Shown piece by piece: positions 53,455-61,949 of a DNA stretch of 64,000 bases. The stretch spans positions 1 through 64,000 of the forward strand of contig JAPPNF010000169.1 in NCBI GenBank assembly GCA_028818755.1, in the 5' to 3' direction. The first letter of the stretch is position 1; each line of letters starts with the position of its first letter. The position numbers and the translations under genes are program-made. This stretch comes from Deltaproteobacteria bacterium. Its GTDB lineage: Bacteria; Desulfobacterota; Binatia; UBA9968; JAJDTQ01. The notes under the pieces are model-generated. The model did not search any database and was not told where the DNA came from. It saw only the letters and a program-made list of their open reading frames with translations.

Positions 53455-54675
53455 TTACGCCCACAGCGCCGAGATCGGAGCGGCGTACAAACGCTCGCCG
53501 AACGGCACGACATGCCCGTGGTCGTGGAGGACCAGTCCCAGCACGAACCGGTCACCGCAGGCTTCCGACAGGCGGCGGAGGCCGGCGAATTCCCGGGCGG
53601 TCACGGTGGCGGAGGCCTTCACCTCGATACCGACCACGCGTCCGCGGCGATCCTCGATGACGATGTCGACCTCCTTCCGTTCCTTGTCGCGGAAATGCGC
53701 GAACTCGTACCGGTCGGCGGACCAGCTCGACAGCTTCAGTAGTTCGGCGACAACGAAAGTCTCCAGGACCGGTCCGAACAGCGCCTTGTCTTTCTTCACG
53801 CGGTCGGGAGTGATGTCCCTCAACGCGGCAAGGAGTCCTGCATCGAGGAAGTGCAGCTTGGGTGTCTTGGTGAGCCGCTTGAGCACATTGCTGAACCAGG
53901 GTTGAAGGGTGTGCAGGAGAAACAGGCTCTCGAAGACCCCGGTGTATCTCCGCGTGGTGGGGTGATTCATGCCCAGCGGCGCGCCGAAACCGGAATAGTT
54001 GACGAGTTGCCCGGAGTGTTCGGCGAGGACCCGCAGGAGCCTCGGCATCAGCGGTATCTTCTCGAATTGGGCGGTGTCGTGGACGTCCCGTTGAACGATG
54101 GCCTCGATATAGTCGAGGTACCAGTCCTGTCGCGTGTGCCACCGCGTGCGAGTCAGAGCTTCCGGATAACCGCCGGCCAGAACCTTTTCGATCAAGCCGG
54201 CTCCGACCACCACGTTGCCGACTTTCGGCACTTGTCCTTCGAAAGCTGTCTCGAGGAAAGTGGGTGGTCTTCTGTTTAACTCCGCCTGGGCCAAAGGTAG
54301 GAGGCGCACGACCTTCATCCGTCCGGCAAGCGAATCGGCCACCCGTGGCACAGTCATCAGGTTCGCGGATCCGGTGAGCAAGAAACGCCCGGGCCTCGGA
54401 TCGGCGTCCACGGCCGTCTTGATGGCGAGAAGCAGGTCGGGTGCGCGCTGAATCTCGTCGATCACCGCCCGGTCGAGGCCGCGTATGAAACCCACCGGGT
54501 CTGTTAGGGCCGCATCCAGCGTGGTCTTGTCGTCAAGGTTCAGAAACGGGATCTTTCGGCCCGCGATCTGTTTTGCGAGCGTTGTCTTCCCCGACTGCCG
54601 GGGCCCCGATATGAGCACGACTCTCGTATAGGTCAGCGCGTCATGGATACGGTCTTCGATAAAACGGGGATACAT
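53455..54675 (-). CDS. AAA-family ATPase with DUF4143 domain
   Basis: 406 aa. Walker A SGPRQSGKTTLAKQ (about 24-37), Walker B VIDEIQRAP, sensor LLTGSANL, then DUF4143 with a PD-(D/E)xK nuclease-like core (KEVDIVIEDRRGRVVGIEVKAS). These ATPases are frequent in mobile or horizontally transferred gene pools; cellular role is unclear. Its start is 43 bp from the 22-bp tandem repeats. Confidence 0.88.
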   Translation of the reverse strand: MYPRFIEDRIHDALTYTRVVLISGPRQSGKTTLAKQIAGRKIPFLNLDDKTTLDAALTDPVGFIRGLDRAVIDEIQRAPDLLLAIKTAVDADPRPGRFLLTGSANLMTVPRVADSLAGRMKVVRLLPLAQAELNRRPPTFLETAFEGQVPKVGNVVVGAGLIEKVLAGGYPEALTRTRWHTRQDWYLDYIEAIVQRDVHDTAQFEKIPLMPRLLRVLAEHSGQLVNYSGFGAPLGMNHPTTRRYTGVFESLFLLHTLQPWFSNVLKRLTKTPKLHFLDAGLLAALRDITPDRVKKDKALFGPVLETFVVAELLKLSSWSADRYEFAHFRDKERKEVDIVIEDRRGRVVGIEVKASATVTAREFAGLRRLSEACGDRFVLGLVLHDHGHVVPFGERLYAAPISALWA

Positions 54676-54717
54676 ATCCGGATCTCTTCAAGTAGTTGAT
54701 GTGTAAGGATATGCATC

Positions 54718-54805
54718 CGACTGATTGAAAGTCAAGGCGCGACTGATTGAAAGTCAGAGTCCGACCGATTGAAGGTGAGGCACCGACCGATTGAAAGCCG
54801 GTGGA
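54718..54805. repeat. Four 22-bp iteron-like direct repeats upstream of the ATPase gene
   Basis: CGAC(T/C)GATTGAA(A/G)G starts at 54718, 54740, 54762 and 54784, an exact 22-bp period. The 14-bp cores differ at two positions, and the 8-bp spacers vary. The period equals two helical turns, so proteins would bind one face. Position upstream of the minus-strand ATPase suggests autoregulation or a regulator site. Confidence 0.8.
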
Positions 54806-54832
54806 TGGAGGCAGGCTGCTTCGGACCCTGGC

Positions 54833-56227
54833 CTACCCGCTGGTTACGCAGGCCTTCAGCCCCTCCCGCGACCCCCGGTCCCACTCCTCTTCGTAGTTGG
54901 GCCAGTCGTTCAGGAAGAGCATGTCGTCGTAGGTGGCGTGGCCGGAGCCCCAGCGGCGTTCGGGGTGCACGGAGTCGTGGTGAGGGAAGGGGAGGCGGTA
55001 CTTCTTCCAGCTCTCGTAGTAGCGGCGCATGATCCGGATGTAGAACTCCAGGGGGATGGCGGGCTGCTCGTGCTGGGAGACGAGGTCGGAGCCCGGCTCC
55101 CGGCGCCACTGGTTGAAGCGCGGGAAGACGCCGTGGCGCATCATGAAGTCGACGCCGTCGCCGGTGGACTTGACCGCGTCGGCGATGTTGTCGAAGCCGT
55201 AGGGACGGGCCAGCTCCACCCCGCAGACGAAGTTGGGGCGGGCGTTGCCCTCGCCCAGCACCTCCACCGACTCGATCATCCACCTGACCCAGTTGTCCCA
55301 GCCGATGCGGCGGTTCTTGCCGGGGTTGATCCACTCGAACAGCCGCTTGTCCCAGACCTCCATGTTGGCGTGGTGGCAGTCCACGCCCTCGGCGCGGTAG
55401 CGCTTCATGGTCTCCTTGTCCTTGGCGTTGGTCTGGATGTTGATGTAGCGGCGGTGGCCGCCCCACTTGAGGGCCGAGGCGTACTCCAGGTAGAAGTCGT
55501 CCTCAGACTTGCGGTGGAGGGTCTTGAGGATGGTGCCGCCGGAGATCAGGAAGTCGATGGGGGGCGCGTAGCCCACCTCGTCGATGGCGTCCTGCTCGAT
55601 GGAGCGGGCCACCTCGGCCACGTAGGACACCGGCTTCACCGGCGTGTTGAAGGTGAAGTCTCGGGACTCCTTCATCTGGCGCACGTTGACGTTGATGTCG
55701 CAGAAGCGGCACTCCTCGTCGGGCCCCCAGTACTGGCAGTTGCGGAACACCGTGGCGAAATAGCCGAAAGCGATGATCTCGTGGTACTTGGTGCCGTCCT
55801 CGAAGGACCGCGTGTAGTACTTGAGCGGCTTGGGGAAGCTCACGTCGCACAGCTCGCGCCCGTCCAGCAGGAGCCGGACCTCTCCGTCCACCACGTCGAT
55901 GACGTAAGGCGAATCGGCGTTCAGGGTCGTCTGGACGATGACGGGGCGCAGACCCAGGTGGCCGCCGCGGATGGCGAACCACTCGGGCGTCCTGCGGTGC
56001 TCCTTCCGCTTCATGTCCTTCATGGACATGAGATCATAGGAGAACAGCCGGTAGGACTTGACCAGGGCCTCGGAGGCCAGCTCCAGGGCGGCGTCCGTGA
56101 ACCAGTGGCCCACCCGCAGGAGGTCCATCTTGAGGATCACCTCGCGGGGCATGTCCTCGTAGTTGCGCAGGTGCCACTCGAGGTATTCGGTCTCGCTCGA
56201 CGACGTGACGCTATCCAGTTCGGTCAT
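54833..56227 (-). CDS. Radical SAM protein
   Basis: 464 aa from MTELDSVTSSSETEYLEW; the ORF-track start runs through the palindromic repeat and is not credible. The cluster motif is NCQYWGPDEECRFCDIN (CX8CX2C, not the canonical CX3CX2C), followed by LISGGTILKTLHRK and INIQTNAKDKETM, in keeping with a radical SAM barrel. An N-terminal region of about 170 aa is family-specific. Reaction unknown. Sits beside an amidohydrolase and a DUF35/thiolase pair. Confidence 0.7.
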   Translation of the reverse strand: MTELDSVTSSSETEYLEWHLRNYEDMPREVILKMDLLRVGHWFTDAALELASEALVKSYRLFSYDLMSMKDMKRKEHRRTPEWFAIRGGHLGLRPVIVQTTLNADSPYVIDVVDGEVRLLLDGRELCDVSFPKPLKYYTRSFEDGTKYHEIIAFGYFATVFRNCQYWGPDEECRFCDINVNVRQMKESRDFTFNTPVKPVSYVAEVARSIEQDAIDEVGYAPPIDFLISGGTILKTLHRKSEDDFYLEYASALKWGGHRRYINIQTNAKDKETMKRYRAEGVDCHHANMEVWDKRLFEWINPGKNRRIGWDNWVRWMIESVEVLGEGNARPNFVCGVELARPYGFDNIADAVKSTGDGVDFMMRHGVFPRFNQWRREPGSDLVSQHEQPAIPLEFYIRIMRRYYESWKKYRLPFPHHDSVHPERRWGSGHATYDDMLFLNDWPNYEEEWDRGSREGLKACVTSG

Positions 56228-56250
56228 GGTCCTGCTCTCCGTAGACTTCG

Positions 56251-56395
56251 ACATCCTTCGACTTCGCTCCGCTGGCGCTCCGCTACGCTCAGGACGAACG
56301 GTTGTAGGGAGGGCCGTGGGAAGGATTGCCATTCGTCCCCTTGACCGTTCGTCCTGAGCGTAGCGGAGCGCCAGCGGAGCGAAGTCGAAGGACGT
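56251..56395. repeat. Palindromic intergenic repeat, copy 2
   Basis: About 52-bp arms with one mismatch, from ATCCTTCGACTTCGCT to GACGAACGGT and back, around a 41-nt loop. Same family as 45435-45531 but each arm contains an extra GGCGCTCCG segment. Confidence 0.9.
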
Positions 56396-56421
56396 CACTC
56401 ACAAGGCTGGATTCGGCCCCC

Positions 56422-57786
56422 CTACCCCGCGTAGCGCGGCACTATATTCACGGGCGTGTACTCCGCCGGCGCCTCGGTCACGAACAACTCCGGCTCGATG
56501 CCGTAGAGCCTGCGGGCGTTGCCGCCCAGCAGCTTCTCCTGCACCTCCCGCGGCACGCCGTACTTGTCCATGTTGTCGATGGCTTCCCAGGTGTCGGAAG
56601 CGTCGTGGTGCGGCATGTCGGACGACCACAGGGCGATGTCCTCGAAGATGTCCCACAGCCGGAGGGTGACGTCCTCGTCGCTCTCGAAGGCGATGAAGCA
56701 CTGCCGGGCGAAGGTCTCCCGCGGGTCGCCGACCTTTTGCGGCGGCTTGGCCTGCTCGCGCACGAAGCGGTAGAGGTCGAGGTAGGTCTCGGCCTTCTCC
56801 AGGATCAACGGCAGCCAGCTCGAGTTGGACTCCAGGATCGCCACCCTGAGCTTGGGGAACTTCTCCAGCCAGCCCGTGAGCATGACGATCATGGTCCAGG
56901 TCTGGGCCTCGCTGATGAAGCTCAAGGATTCGGCGCCGGGCTGCACCGACCCCATGCCGCGCATGATGTTCTCCACGAACTGTCCCGGCGAGTACACGTA
57001 GACTTCATGGGCGGTGAAGGGCGAGCGCTGGGCGCTGCTCTTGCCCCGGGTGCCGGTCGACATGCGCTCCGCCATGGCCTCGGTGACGGCCTCGCCGCCC
57101 GACGGGAACGTGTGCATTCCCAAGGCCAGCCCCACCTCCTCGAATTCCTTCCACAAGGGGTCGAACTCGGGAAAGGTGGGGTAGCGGTCGTTGACCAGCA
57201 CCGGGCGCACCACCGCGGACTTGAAGCCCAGCTTGGCCACGCGCCGCAGCTCCTGCACCGCGTAGTCCACGTCCTGGACCGGCAGCACGGCGCACGGATA
57301 GAGCCGCTTGCGGTCGGCCGCGCAGTAGTCGTTGACCCAGTCGTTGTAGGCGGCGGCGCAGATCCGGGCGGCGTCCGGGTTCTTGACCAGCGGCATGCGC
57401 ACGAAGGTGGACGGGAACACCATCACCTGGTCGATGCCCGATGCGTCCATGTCCTTGAGGCGGACGTGCGGGTCCCGCTGGCTGGCGTTGCGGCCGATCT
57501 CCTCGTCCCACCTGGGGTCGTCGGGCGCGATGGAGCCCAGGATCTTCTTGTTCATGCCCGGGTGCCAGCCCTGCCCGGGGTAGGCGTAGGTCTTGGGGTT
57601 GCCGTAGCTCACCTGGCCGTTCACGACCATCACGAGCCGGTCCATGTCCCGGTAGAAATGCTGCTTGGCGAACGCCCGCTGCTTCTCCGGAATGTACTCG
57701 TCCCAGACCTCACGGGGCTCGTGGATGTGGCTGTCACAGTCGAAGACCGGAAAGTTCTTGGTGCGCCCTTGTGCCGTGTAGGCCAT
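56422..57786 (-). CDS. Amidohydrolase family 2 (ACMSD-like) metal hydrolase
   Basis: 454 aa from MAYTAQGRTKNF, ATG spaced 7 nt from GAGGAG. TIM-barrel metal hydrolase: metal ligands in VFDCDSHIHEP, LGMHTFPSGG, and a late Asp in LWSSDMPHHDA. Family members decarboxylate or hydrolyse aromatic or cyclic acids. Clusters of these with CoA-transferases and DUF35/thiolase pairs are typical of xenobiotic or terpenoid degraders. Confidence 0.88.
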   Translation of the reverse strand: MAYTAQGRTKNFPVFDCDSHIHEPREVWDEYIPEKQRAFAKQHFYRDMDRLVMVVNGQVSYGNPKTYAYPGQGWHPGMNKKILGSIAPDDPRWDEEIGRNASQRDPHVRLKDMDASGIDQVMVFPSTFVRMPLVKNPDAARICAAAYNDWVNDYCAADRKRLYPCAVLPVQDVDYAVQELRRVAKLGFKSAVVRPVLVNDRYPTFPEFDPLWKEFEEVGLALGMHTFPSGGEAVTEAMAERMSTGTRGKSSAQRSPFTAHEVYVYSPGQFVENIMRGMGSVQPGAESLSFISEAQTWTMIVMLTGWLEKFPKLRVAILESNSSWLPLILEKAETYLDLYRFVREQAKPPQKVGDPRETFARQCFIAFESDEDVTLRLWDIFEDIALWSSDMPHHDASDTWEAIDNMDKYGVPREVQEKLLGGNARRLYGIEPELFVTEAPAEYTPVNIVPRYAG

Positions 57787-57858
57787 CACTGACTCCTCGC
57801 TGGACGCGCGCCCGGCGCGGGCCGCGGGCCGGACGGGCGCCAGGGGTTGCGGCCGAGC

Positions 57859-58302
57859 CTATGCGCTCGGCTTGAACTTCGGCAGCGTGAACCCCTCGTG
57901 GTCCTCGTACACCACCTCCACCGCCATTCCCACCTTCACCTCCTCCGGCGCGATGTCGACGACGTTGCTAACCAGGCGCGGCCCTTCATCGAGGTCCACG
58001 AGCGAGACGTTGTACGGGATCTTGTCCTGGTACGCCGGATGCCACGCCCGGTGATAGGTGACGAAGGAATAGACCGTGCCCTTGCCGCTCACGGGCACCC
58101 ATTGGTTGTCCGACGACAGACACTTGGCGCAGAGCGCCTGGGGCGGGAAGTTGAAGTACGTCCGGCAGGCATTGCACTGCTGCACCGTGAGCTTGTGCTC
58201 CTTGAGGTTGTCCCAGAAGGGCTGGGCCTCCACCTCCGCCAGGAACGGTTCGTTGCGCGGCGCCGCGCGCCCGCGCTTGTCGTGTGCTTCTGTTTTGCTC
58301 AT
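57859..58302 (-). CDS. Zn-ribbon/OB-fold protein (DUF35 family)
   Basis: 147 aa from MSKTEAHDKRGRA. Rubredoxin-like zinc ribbon QQCNACRTYFNFPPQALCAKC, then an OB fold (GTVYSFVTYHRAWHPAYQDKIPYNVSLVDL). These proteins pair with thiolases such as SCP-x-like or aldolase-type thiolases to form acyl-CoA-binding complexes. The ATG overlaps the thiolase stop (ATGA). Confidence 0.9.
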   Translation of the reverse strand: MSKTEAHDKRGRAAPRNEPFLAEVEAQPFWDNLKEHKLTVQQCNACRTYFNFPPQALCAKCLSSDNQWVPVSGKGTVYSFVTYHRAWHPAYQDKIPYNVSLVDLDEGPRLVSNVVDIAPEEVKVGMAVEVVYEDHEGFTLPKFKPSA

Positions 58303-59453
58303 TGTACCCCCAGTACGAGTGATGCGTGCATGCACAGGCTGCCGCCGTGCCCGCTGATGACCCCCGCCTTCGCGCCCTGCACCTGCCGCTCGGGCTCCAC
58401 CTCATTGCCGCGCAACTGCTTGACGCCCTCGGTGACGTGCATGATTCCCTCTAGATGGGCCTGGGACAACAGACCGCCGTGGGTGTTCACGGGGATCTCG
58501 CCGCCCACCTCGATGCGCCCGTCCTTGATGAAGTCCTTGCCCTCGCCCTTGCCGCAGAAGCCGTAGTCCTCGATGGTGATCAGCGTCGTGATGGTGAAGC
58601 AGTCGTAGAACTCGGCGAAGTCCATGTCCTTGGGTGTGAGCCCCGCCATGCGGTAGGCTGCCTCCGACGACTTCCGGCTCCCCAGCGTGGTGAGGGTGGG
58701 CGCATCCATGACGCTGGAGTGCGGGTGGTGCTGCCCCATGCCCAGCACCTGCACGGGCTTCCTGGGCAGGTCCCTGGCCCGCTCCATGCTGGTCACCAGC
58801 AGGGCGGCGCCGCCGTCCGATTCCAGCGAGCAGTCGAACAGGTGCAGCGGCTCCACGATCAGGCGCGAGTTCTGGTGGTCCTCGATGGTCATGGGCTTTT
58901 GCATGGTGGCGTTTCCGTTCATGCACGCGTGCTTGCGGGTGGACACCGCGATCTGCCCCAGGTCCTCGCTGGTGGTGCCGAACTCGTGCATGTGGCGGGT
59001 GGCCGCGAAGGCGTGGTTGGCCACCGCGGAGAAATGTCCCCAAGGCTGCTCCCAGTGCTCGTCGCCGCTGCGGATGGGGTACCCCGGCGTGGGATCCGGC
59101 GTCGCCCGCTTGCGCGCGTGGACGCACACCACGTAGTTGCACATGCCGGCCTCGATGGCCATCACCGCGTTCTGGATCATGGCGATGGGCGTGGCGCCCC
59201 CGAGCGCGAGGTCGGTGGCGTAGCTGGGGTCGATGCCCGCCATGTGCGCCAGCCGCACCGCGTAGCTCCGGTGGGCGTCGGTGAGGGGCTGGTTGGTCAG
59301 CAACCCGTCCACCTGGGACGCCTCGATTCCGGCGTCCTCCAGGCACAGGCGGATGGCTTCGACGTGCAGCGAGTTGGTGGTGGCTTCGGGCCGCTTGCCT
59401 ACCTTGGTCTCGCCCACGCCGACGACGGCGTACTTGCCCGAGAGGTTTGACAT
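58299..59453 (-). CDS. Thiolase-like protein (lipid-transfer/SCP-x type)
   Basis: 384 aa. Starts KYAVVGVGETKVGKRPEATTNSLHVEAIRLCLEDAGI; contains SLESDGGAALLV, DFAEFYDCFT and the C-terminal VISGHGGSLCMHASLVL, the usual non-decarboxylating thiolase fold blocks. The nucleophilic Cys near residue 90 of true thiolases is not obvious (DLALGGATPIAMI), as in the DUF35-partnered subfamily, so it may act as a retro-aldolase or acyl-CoA hydrolase rather than a classical thiolase. Confidence 0.85.
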   Translation of the reverse strand: MSNLSGKYAVVGVGETKVGKRPEATTNSLHVEAIRLCLEDAGIEASQVDGLLTNQPLTDAHRSYAVRLAHMAGIDPSYATDLALGGATPIAMIQNAVMAIEAGMCNYVVCVHARKRATPDPTPGYPIRSGDEHWEQPWGHFSAVANHAFAATRHMHEFGTTSEDLGQIAVSTRKHACMNGNATMQKPMTIEDHQNSRLIVEPLHLFDCSLESDGGAALLVTSMERARDLPRKPVQVLGMGQHHPHSSVMDAPTLTTLGSRKSSEAAYRMAGLTPKDMDFAEFYDCFTITTLITIEDYGFCGKGEGKDFIKDGRIEVGGEIPVNTHGGLLSQAHLEGIMHVTEGVKQLRGNEVEPERQVQGAKAGVISGHGGSLCMHASLVLGVQ

Positions 59454-59534
59454 GACTGCCTCCTTGTCCCCGCGGGGTCCCGGCCATGTGCCGGGAACCC
59501 ACCGGGATCGGTCATAAGCTCTGCTCGAACGGTC

Positions 59535-60578
59535 CTACTTGTCCAAACCGACGATCCTGCGCGCGCGGCTCACCACTTCCGGCGTCATCTGCTTCTTCAT
59601 GTCGGCGATGAGGCCCGTGAGGTACTCGCCGCTCCTGGGGTTGATGTCGAGCCGCGCCCGCTTGGCGTCCTTCAGGAAAGCGGGGTCCTTCAGGATGTCG
59701 TCGAAGGCCTTGCGCAGGATCGCCACCCTGTCCTTCGGGGTCTTCGGCGGCAACGCCCAGGGGCGCACCATGGCGGCCGGAAGGAGCAGGACCTTCATGA
59801 AGGCCACGTCCGCGGGCTTGGTGATCCTGTCGTTCAGCGGCGGCACGTTTAGCGCCTCCAGCTCGGGGTGACGTTCCTCGCTGATGTAGGTGATGAGCTT
59901 GATGGAGCCCTCCTGCAGCATGGACATGCCGGTGGACTTCACCGAGTCCCAGGTCCATCCGGTGAGGGCGTCCACCTCCTTCTGCAGCAGCCCCGCGCGC
60001 ACCGGCGCCGTCCCCTTGTAGCCTGGGACGATCTTGGATGTGATGCCGAAGATGTCGTTCATGGCCAGGGGAATGCTGCAGGTCAGGCTGTTGCGCGCGG
60101 TGCAGCCGAAGATCAACGGCTCGGTCTTGGTGTCGAGCCACTGGTCCATGCTCTGGATGGGCGAGCCCTTGCGCACCGCCACGGTGATGGGGCTGGTGTT
60201 GGCCAGCCCCAGCCAGATGAACTGGTTGACGTCGTACCGGATCCCCGGGAAGTTCAGGAACTGCGCCTGCGCCACGGTCCAGGTGGGGTGCACGAGGGCG
60301 AGGCCGTCCCGCTTGGTGATGTTGTACACGTAGTTGGTGCCGATGAGCCCGCTGCCGCCGGGTATGTTGATGACGATGACGTTGGGCTTGCCCGGGATGT
60401 GCTTCCCGAGATGGCGCGCGAACAGCCGCGAGTAGGTATCGTAACCACCCCCCGGGGAGCTCACCGAGATGATCTTGACCGTCTTGCCCTCGTAGAAGGA
60501 TGCGGCTCCGGCGGTGCCGCCGGCGGCCGCCATGAGCGCCGCGACGAGGACGATGAAGAATATCCGTTGCAGGAACAT
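59535..60578 (-). CDS. TTT-family (Bug) solute-binding protein, copy 1
   Basis: 347 aa after AGGAGG. Signal peptide 1-26 (FIVLVAALMAAAGGTAGA), then the Bug/TctC fold: KTVKIISVSSPGGGYDTYSRLFARHLGKHIPG and NIPGGSGLIGTNYVYN. Periplasmic binding of carboxylates for tripartite tricarboxylate transporters. No TctA or TctB membrane genes are seen in the window. Tandem paralogue of the next gene. Confidence 0.88.
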   Translation of the reverse strand: MFLQRIFFIVLVAALMAAAGGTAGAASFYEGKTVKIISVSSPGGGYDTYSRLFARHLGKHIPGKPNVIVINIPGGSGLIGTNYVYNITKRDGLALVHPTWTVAQAQFLNFPGIRYDVNQFIWLGLANTSPITVAVRKGSPIQSMDQWLDTKTEPLIFGCTARNSLTCSIPLAMNDIFGITSKIVPGYKGTAPVRAGLLQKEVDALTGWTWDSVKSTGMSMLQEGSIKLITYISEERHPELEALNVPPLNDRITKPADVAFMKVLLLPAAMVRPWALPPKTPKDRVAILRKAFDDILKDPAFLKDAKRARLDINPRSGEYLTGLIADMKKQMTPEVVSRARRIVGLDK

Positions 60579-60642
60579 GTTGGATTGCCTCCTGTTTCTC
60601 TGGTCCGGAACTCGTTACCAGCCGAATACCGTTACCGTCCGG

Positions 60643-61686
60643 CTATTTGTCCAGGCCGATAATCTTCCGCGCCCGGCTGATGATCTCCGGCGTCATCCGC
60701 TTCTTCATGTCGTTCATGAGATTCACCAGGTACTCGCCGCTCTTGGGGTTGATGTCCAGCCGCGCCCGCTTGGCGTCCGCCAGGAAGGCGGGGTCCTTCA
60801 GCGTGTTGTCGAACGCGCTCTGCAGGATCTGGACCTTGTCCTTCGGGGTCCCGGGGGGAACCGCCCATGGCCGCAGCATGGCCGCCGGCAGCATCAGGAC
60901 CTTCATGAACGCAATGTCGGCCGCCTTGGTGACCCGTGGGTTCAGGTACGGCACCTTCCGCTCTTCGAGTTCCGGATGCCGTTCCTCGCCGATATAGGCG
61001 ATGATCTTGGCTTCGCCTTCGTCGATCATGGACATGCCGGTGGACTTCACCGAGTCCCAGCTCCAGCCGGTAACGGCGTCGACTTCTTTCTGCAATAGCG
61101 CCGCCCGGATGGGGGCCGTGCCCCTGTAGCCCGACACTATTTTGGATGTCTTCGGCCCGAAGATGTCGTTCATGGCCAGGGGGATACTGCAGGTGGGGCT
61201 GTTGCGCGACGTGCAGCCGAAGATCAGCGTCTTCGTATCCGGGTTCAGCCAGTCGTCCATGCTCTGGATCGGCGATCCCTTGCGCACCACCGCGGTGACG
61301 GGACCGGCGTTGGCCAGTCCCAGCCAGATGAACTTGTTGACGTCATACTTGATCCCGGGGAAGTTCAGGAACTGCGCCTGCGCCAAGTTCCAGCTCGGCT
61401 GGACCACGGTAAGGCCGTCCGGCTTGGTCACGTTGTAGACGTAGTTGGTGCCGATGAGTCCGCTGCCGCCGGGGATGTTGATAACGATCACCTTGGGCTT
61501 TCCGGGTATGTGGTTGCCCAGGTGACGCGCGAACAGGCGCGAGTAGGTGTCGTAGCCGCCCCCAGGGGCATGCACCGACACGATCTTGACCGTCTTGCCT
61601 TCGTAGAACGACTCGGCCGCGGCGGCGCTTGCGCACGCCAACAGCACGGCCATGATGAGTCCGATCCATGCGATTCGTCGGAACAT
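60643..61686 (-). CDS. TTT-family (Bug) solute-binding protein, copy 2
   Basis: 347 aa from MFRRIAWIGLIMAVLLACASAAAA, preceded by AAGGAGAACTATC. Very similar to the preceding protein throughout, e.g. ESFYEGKTVKIVSVHAPGGGYDTY and TCSIPLAMNDIFG, hence a tandem duplication. The pair are orphan binding proteins, perhaps sensing or delivering substrate to a transporter encoded elsewhere. Confidence 0.88.
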   Translation of the reverse strand: MFRRIAWIGLIMAVLLACASAAAAESFYEGKTVKIVSVHAPGGGYDTYSRLFARHLGNHIPGKPKVIVINIPGGSGLIGTNYVYNVTKPDGLTVVQPSWNLAQAQFLNFPGIKYDVNKFIWLGLANAGPVTAVVRKGSPIQSMDDWLNPDTKTLIFGCTSRNSPTCSIPLAMNDIFGPKTSKIVSGYRGTAPIRAALLQKEVDAVTGWSWDSVKSTGMSMIDEGEAKIIAYIGEERHPELEERKVPYLNPRVTKAADIAFMKVLMLPAAMLRPWAVPPGTPKDKVQILQSAFDNTLKDPAFLADAKRARLDINPKSGEYLVNLMNDMKKRMTPEIISRARKIIGLDK

Positions 61687-61800
61687 GATAGTTCTCCTTG
61701 TTGGATAGACAGTTCTCACCCGATTTACGGGGGGTACGATAGACTAGTCAGCAGGCCTTTTCAACAACGACGCCCGGTTGGGGTACGGCGAGATCCTCGG

Positions 61801-61857
61801 TCCGTCATCCCCGCCCACGATCGGGGGTCGAGGGCATACTTTCGCGGGAATGACGGA
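61801..61857. repeat. REP-like inverted repeat
   Basis: TCCGTCATCCCCGC and GCGGGAATGACGGA, 14-bp arms with one mismatch around a 29-nt centre, in the gap between the divergent binding-protein and CoA-transferase genes. A common dispersed intergenic repeat type. Confidence 0.75.
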
Positions 61858-61949
61858 GTCAGTCGAAACCGAGTATTCCAGGCGGCGTTGCTGCTTGTCG
61901 AACGCTACTACTCGTGTTCTATCAAGACCTGACGAACCTGGGAGGCAGC

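Noticed and set aside
54718-54805. Possible CRISPR array
   Set aside because: Cores are only 14 bp with 8-bp spacers and a 22-bp period, with no cas genes; tandem iteron-like repeats fit better.
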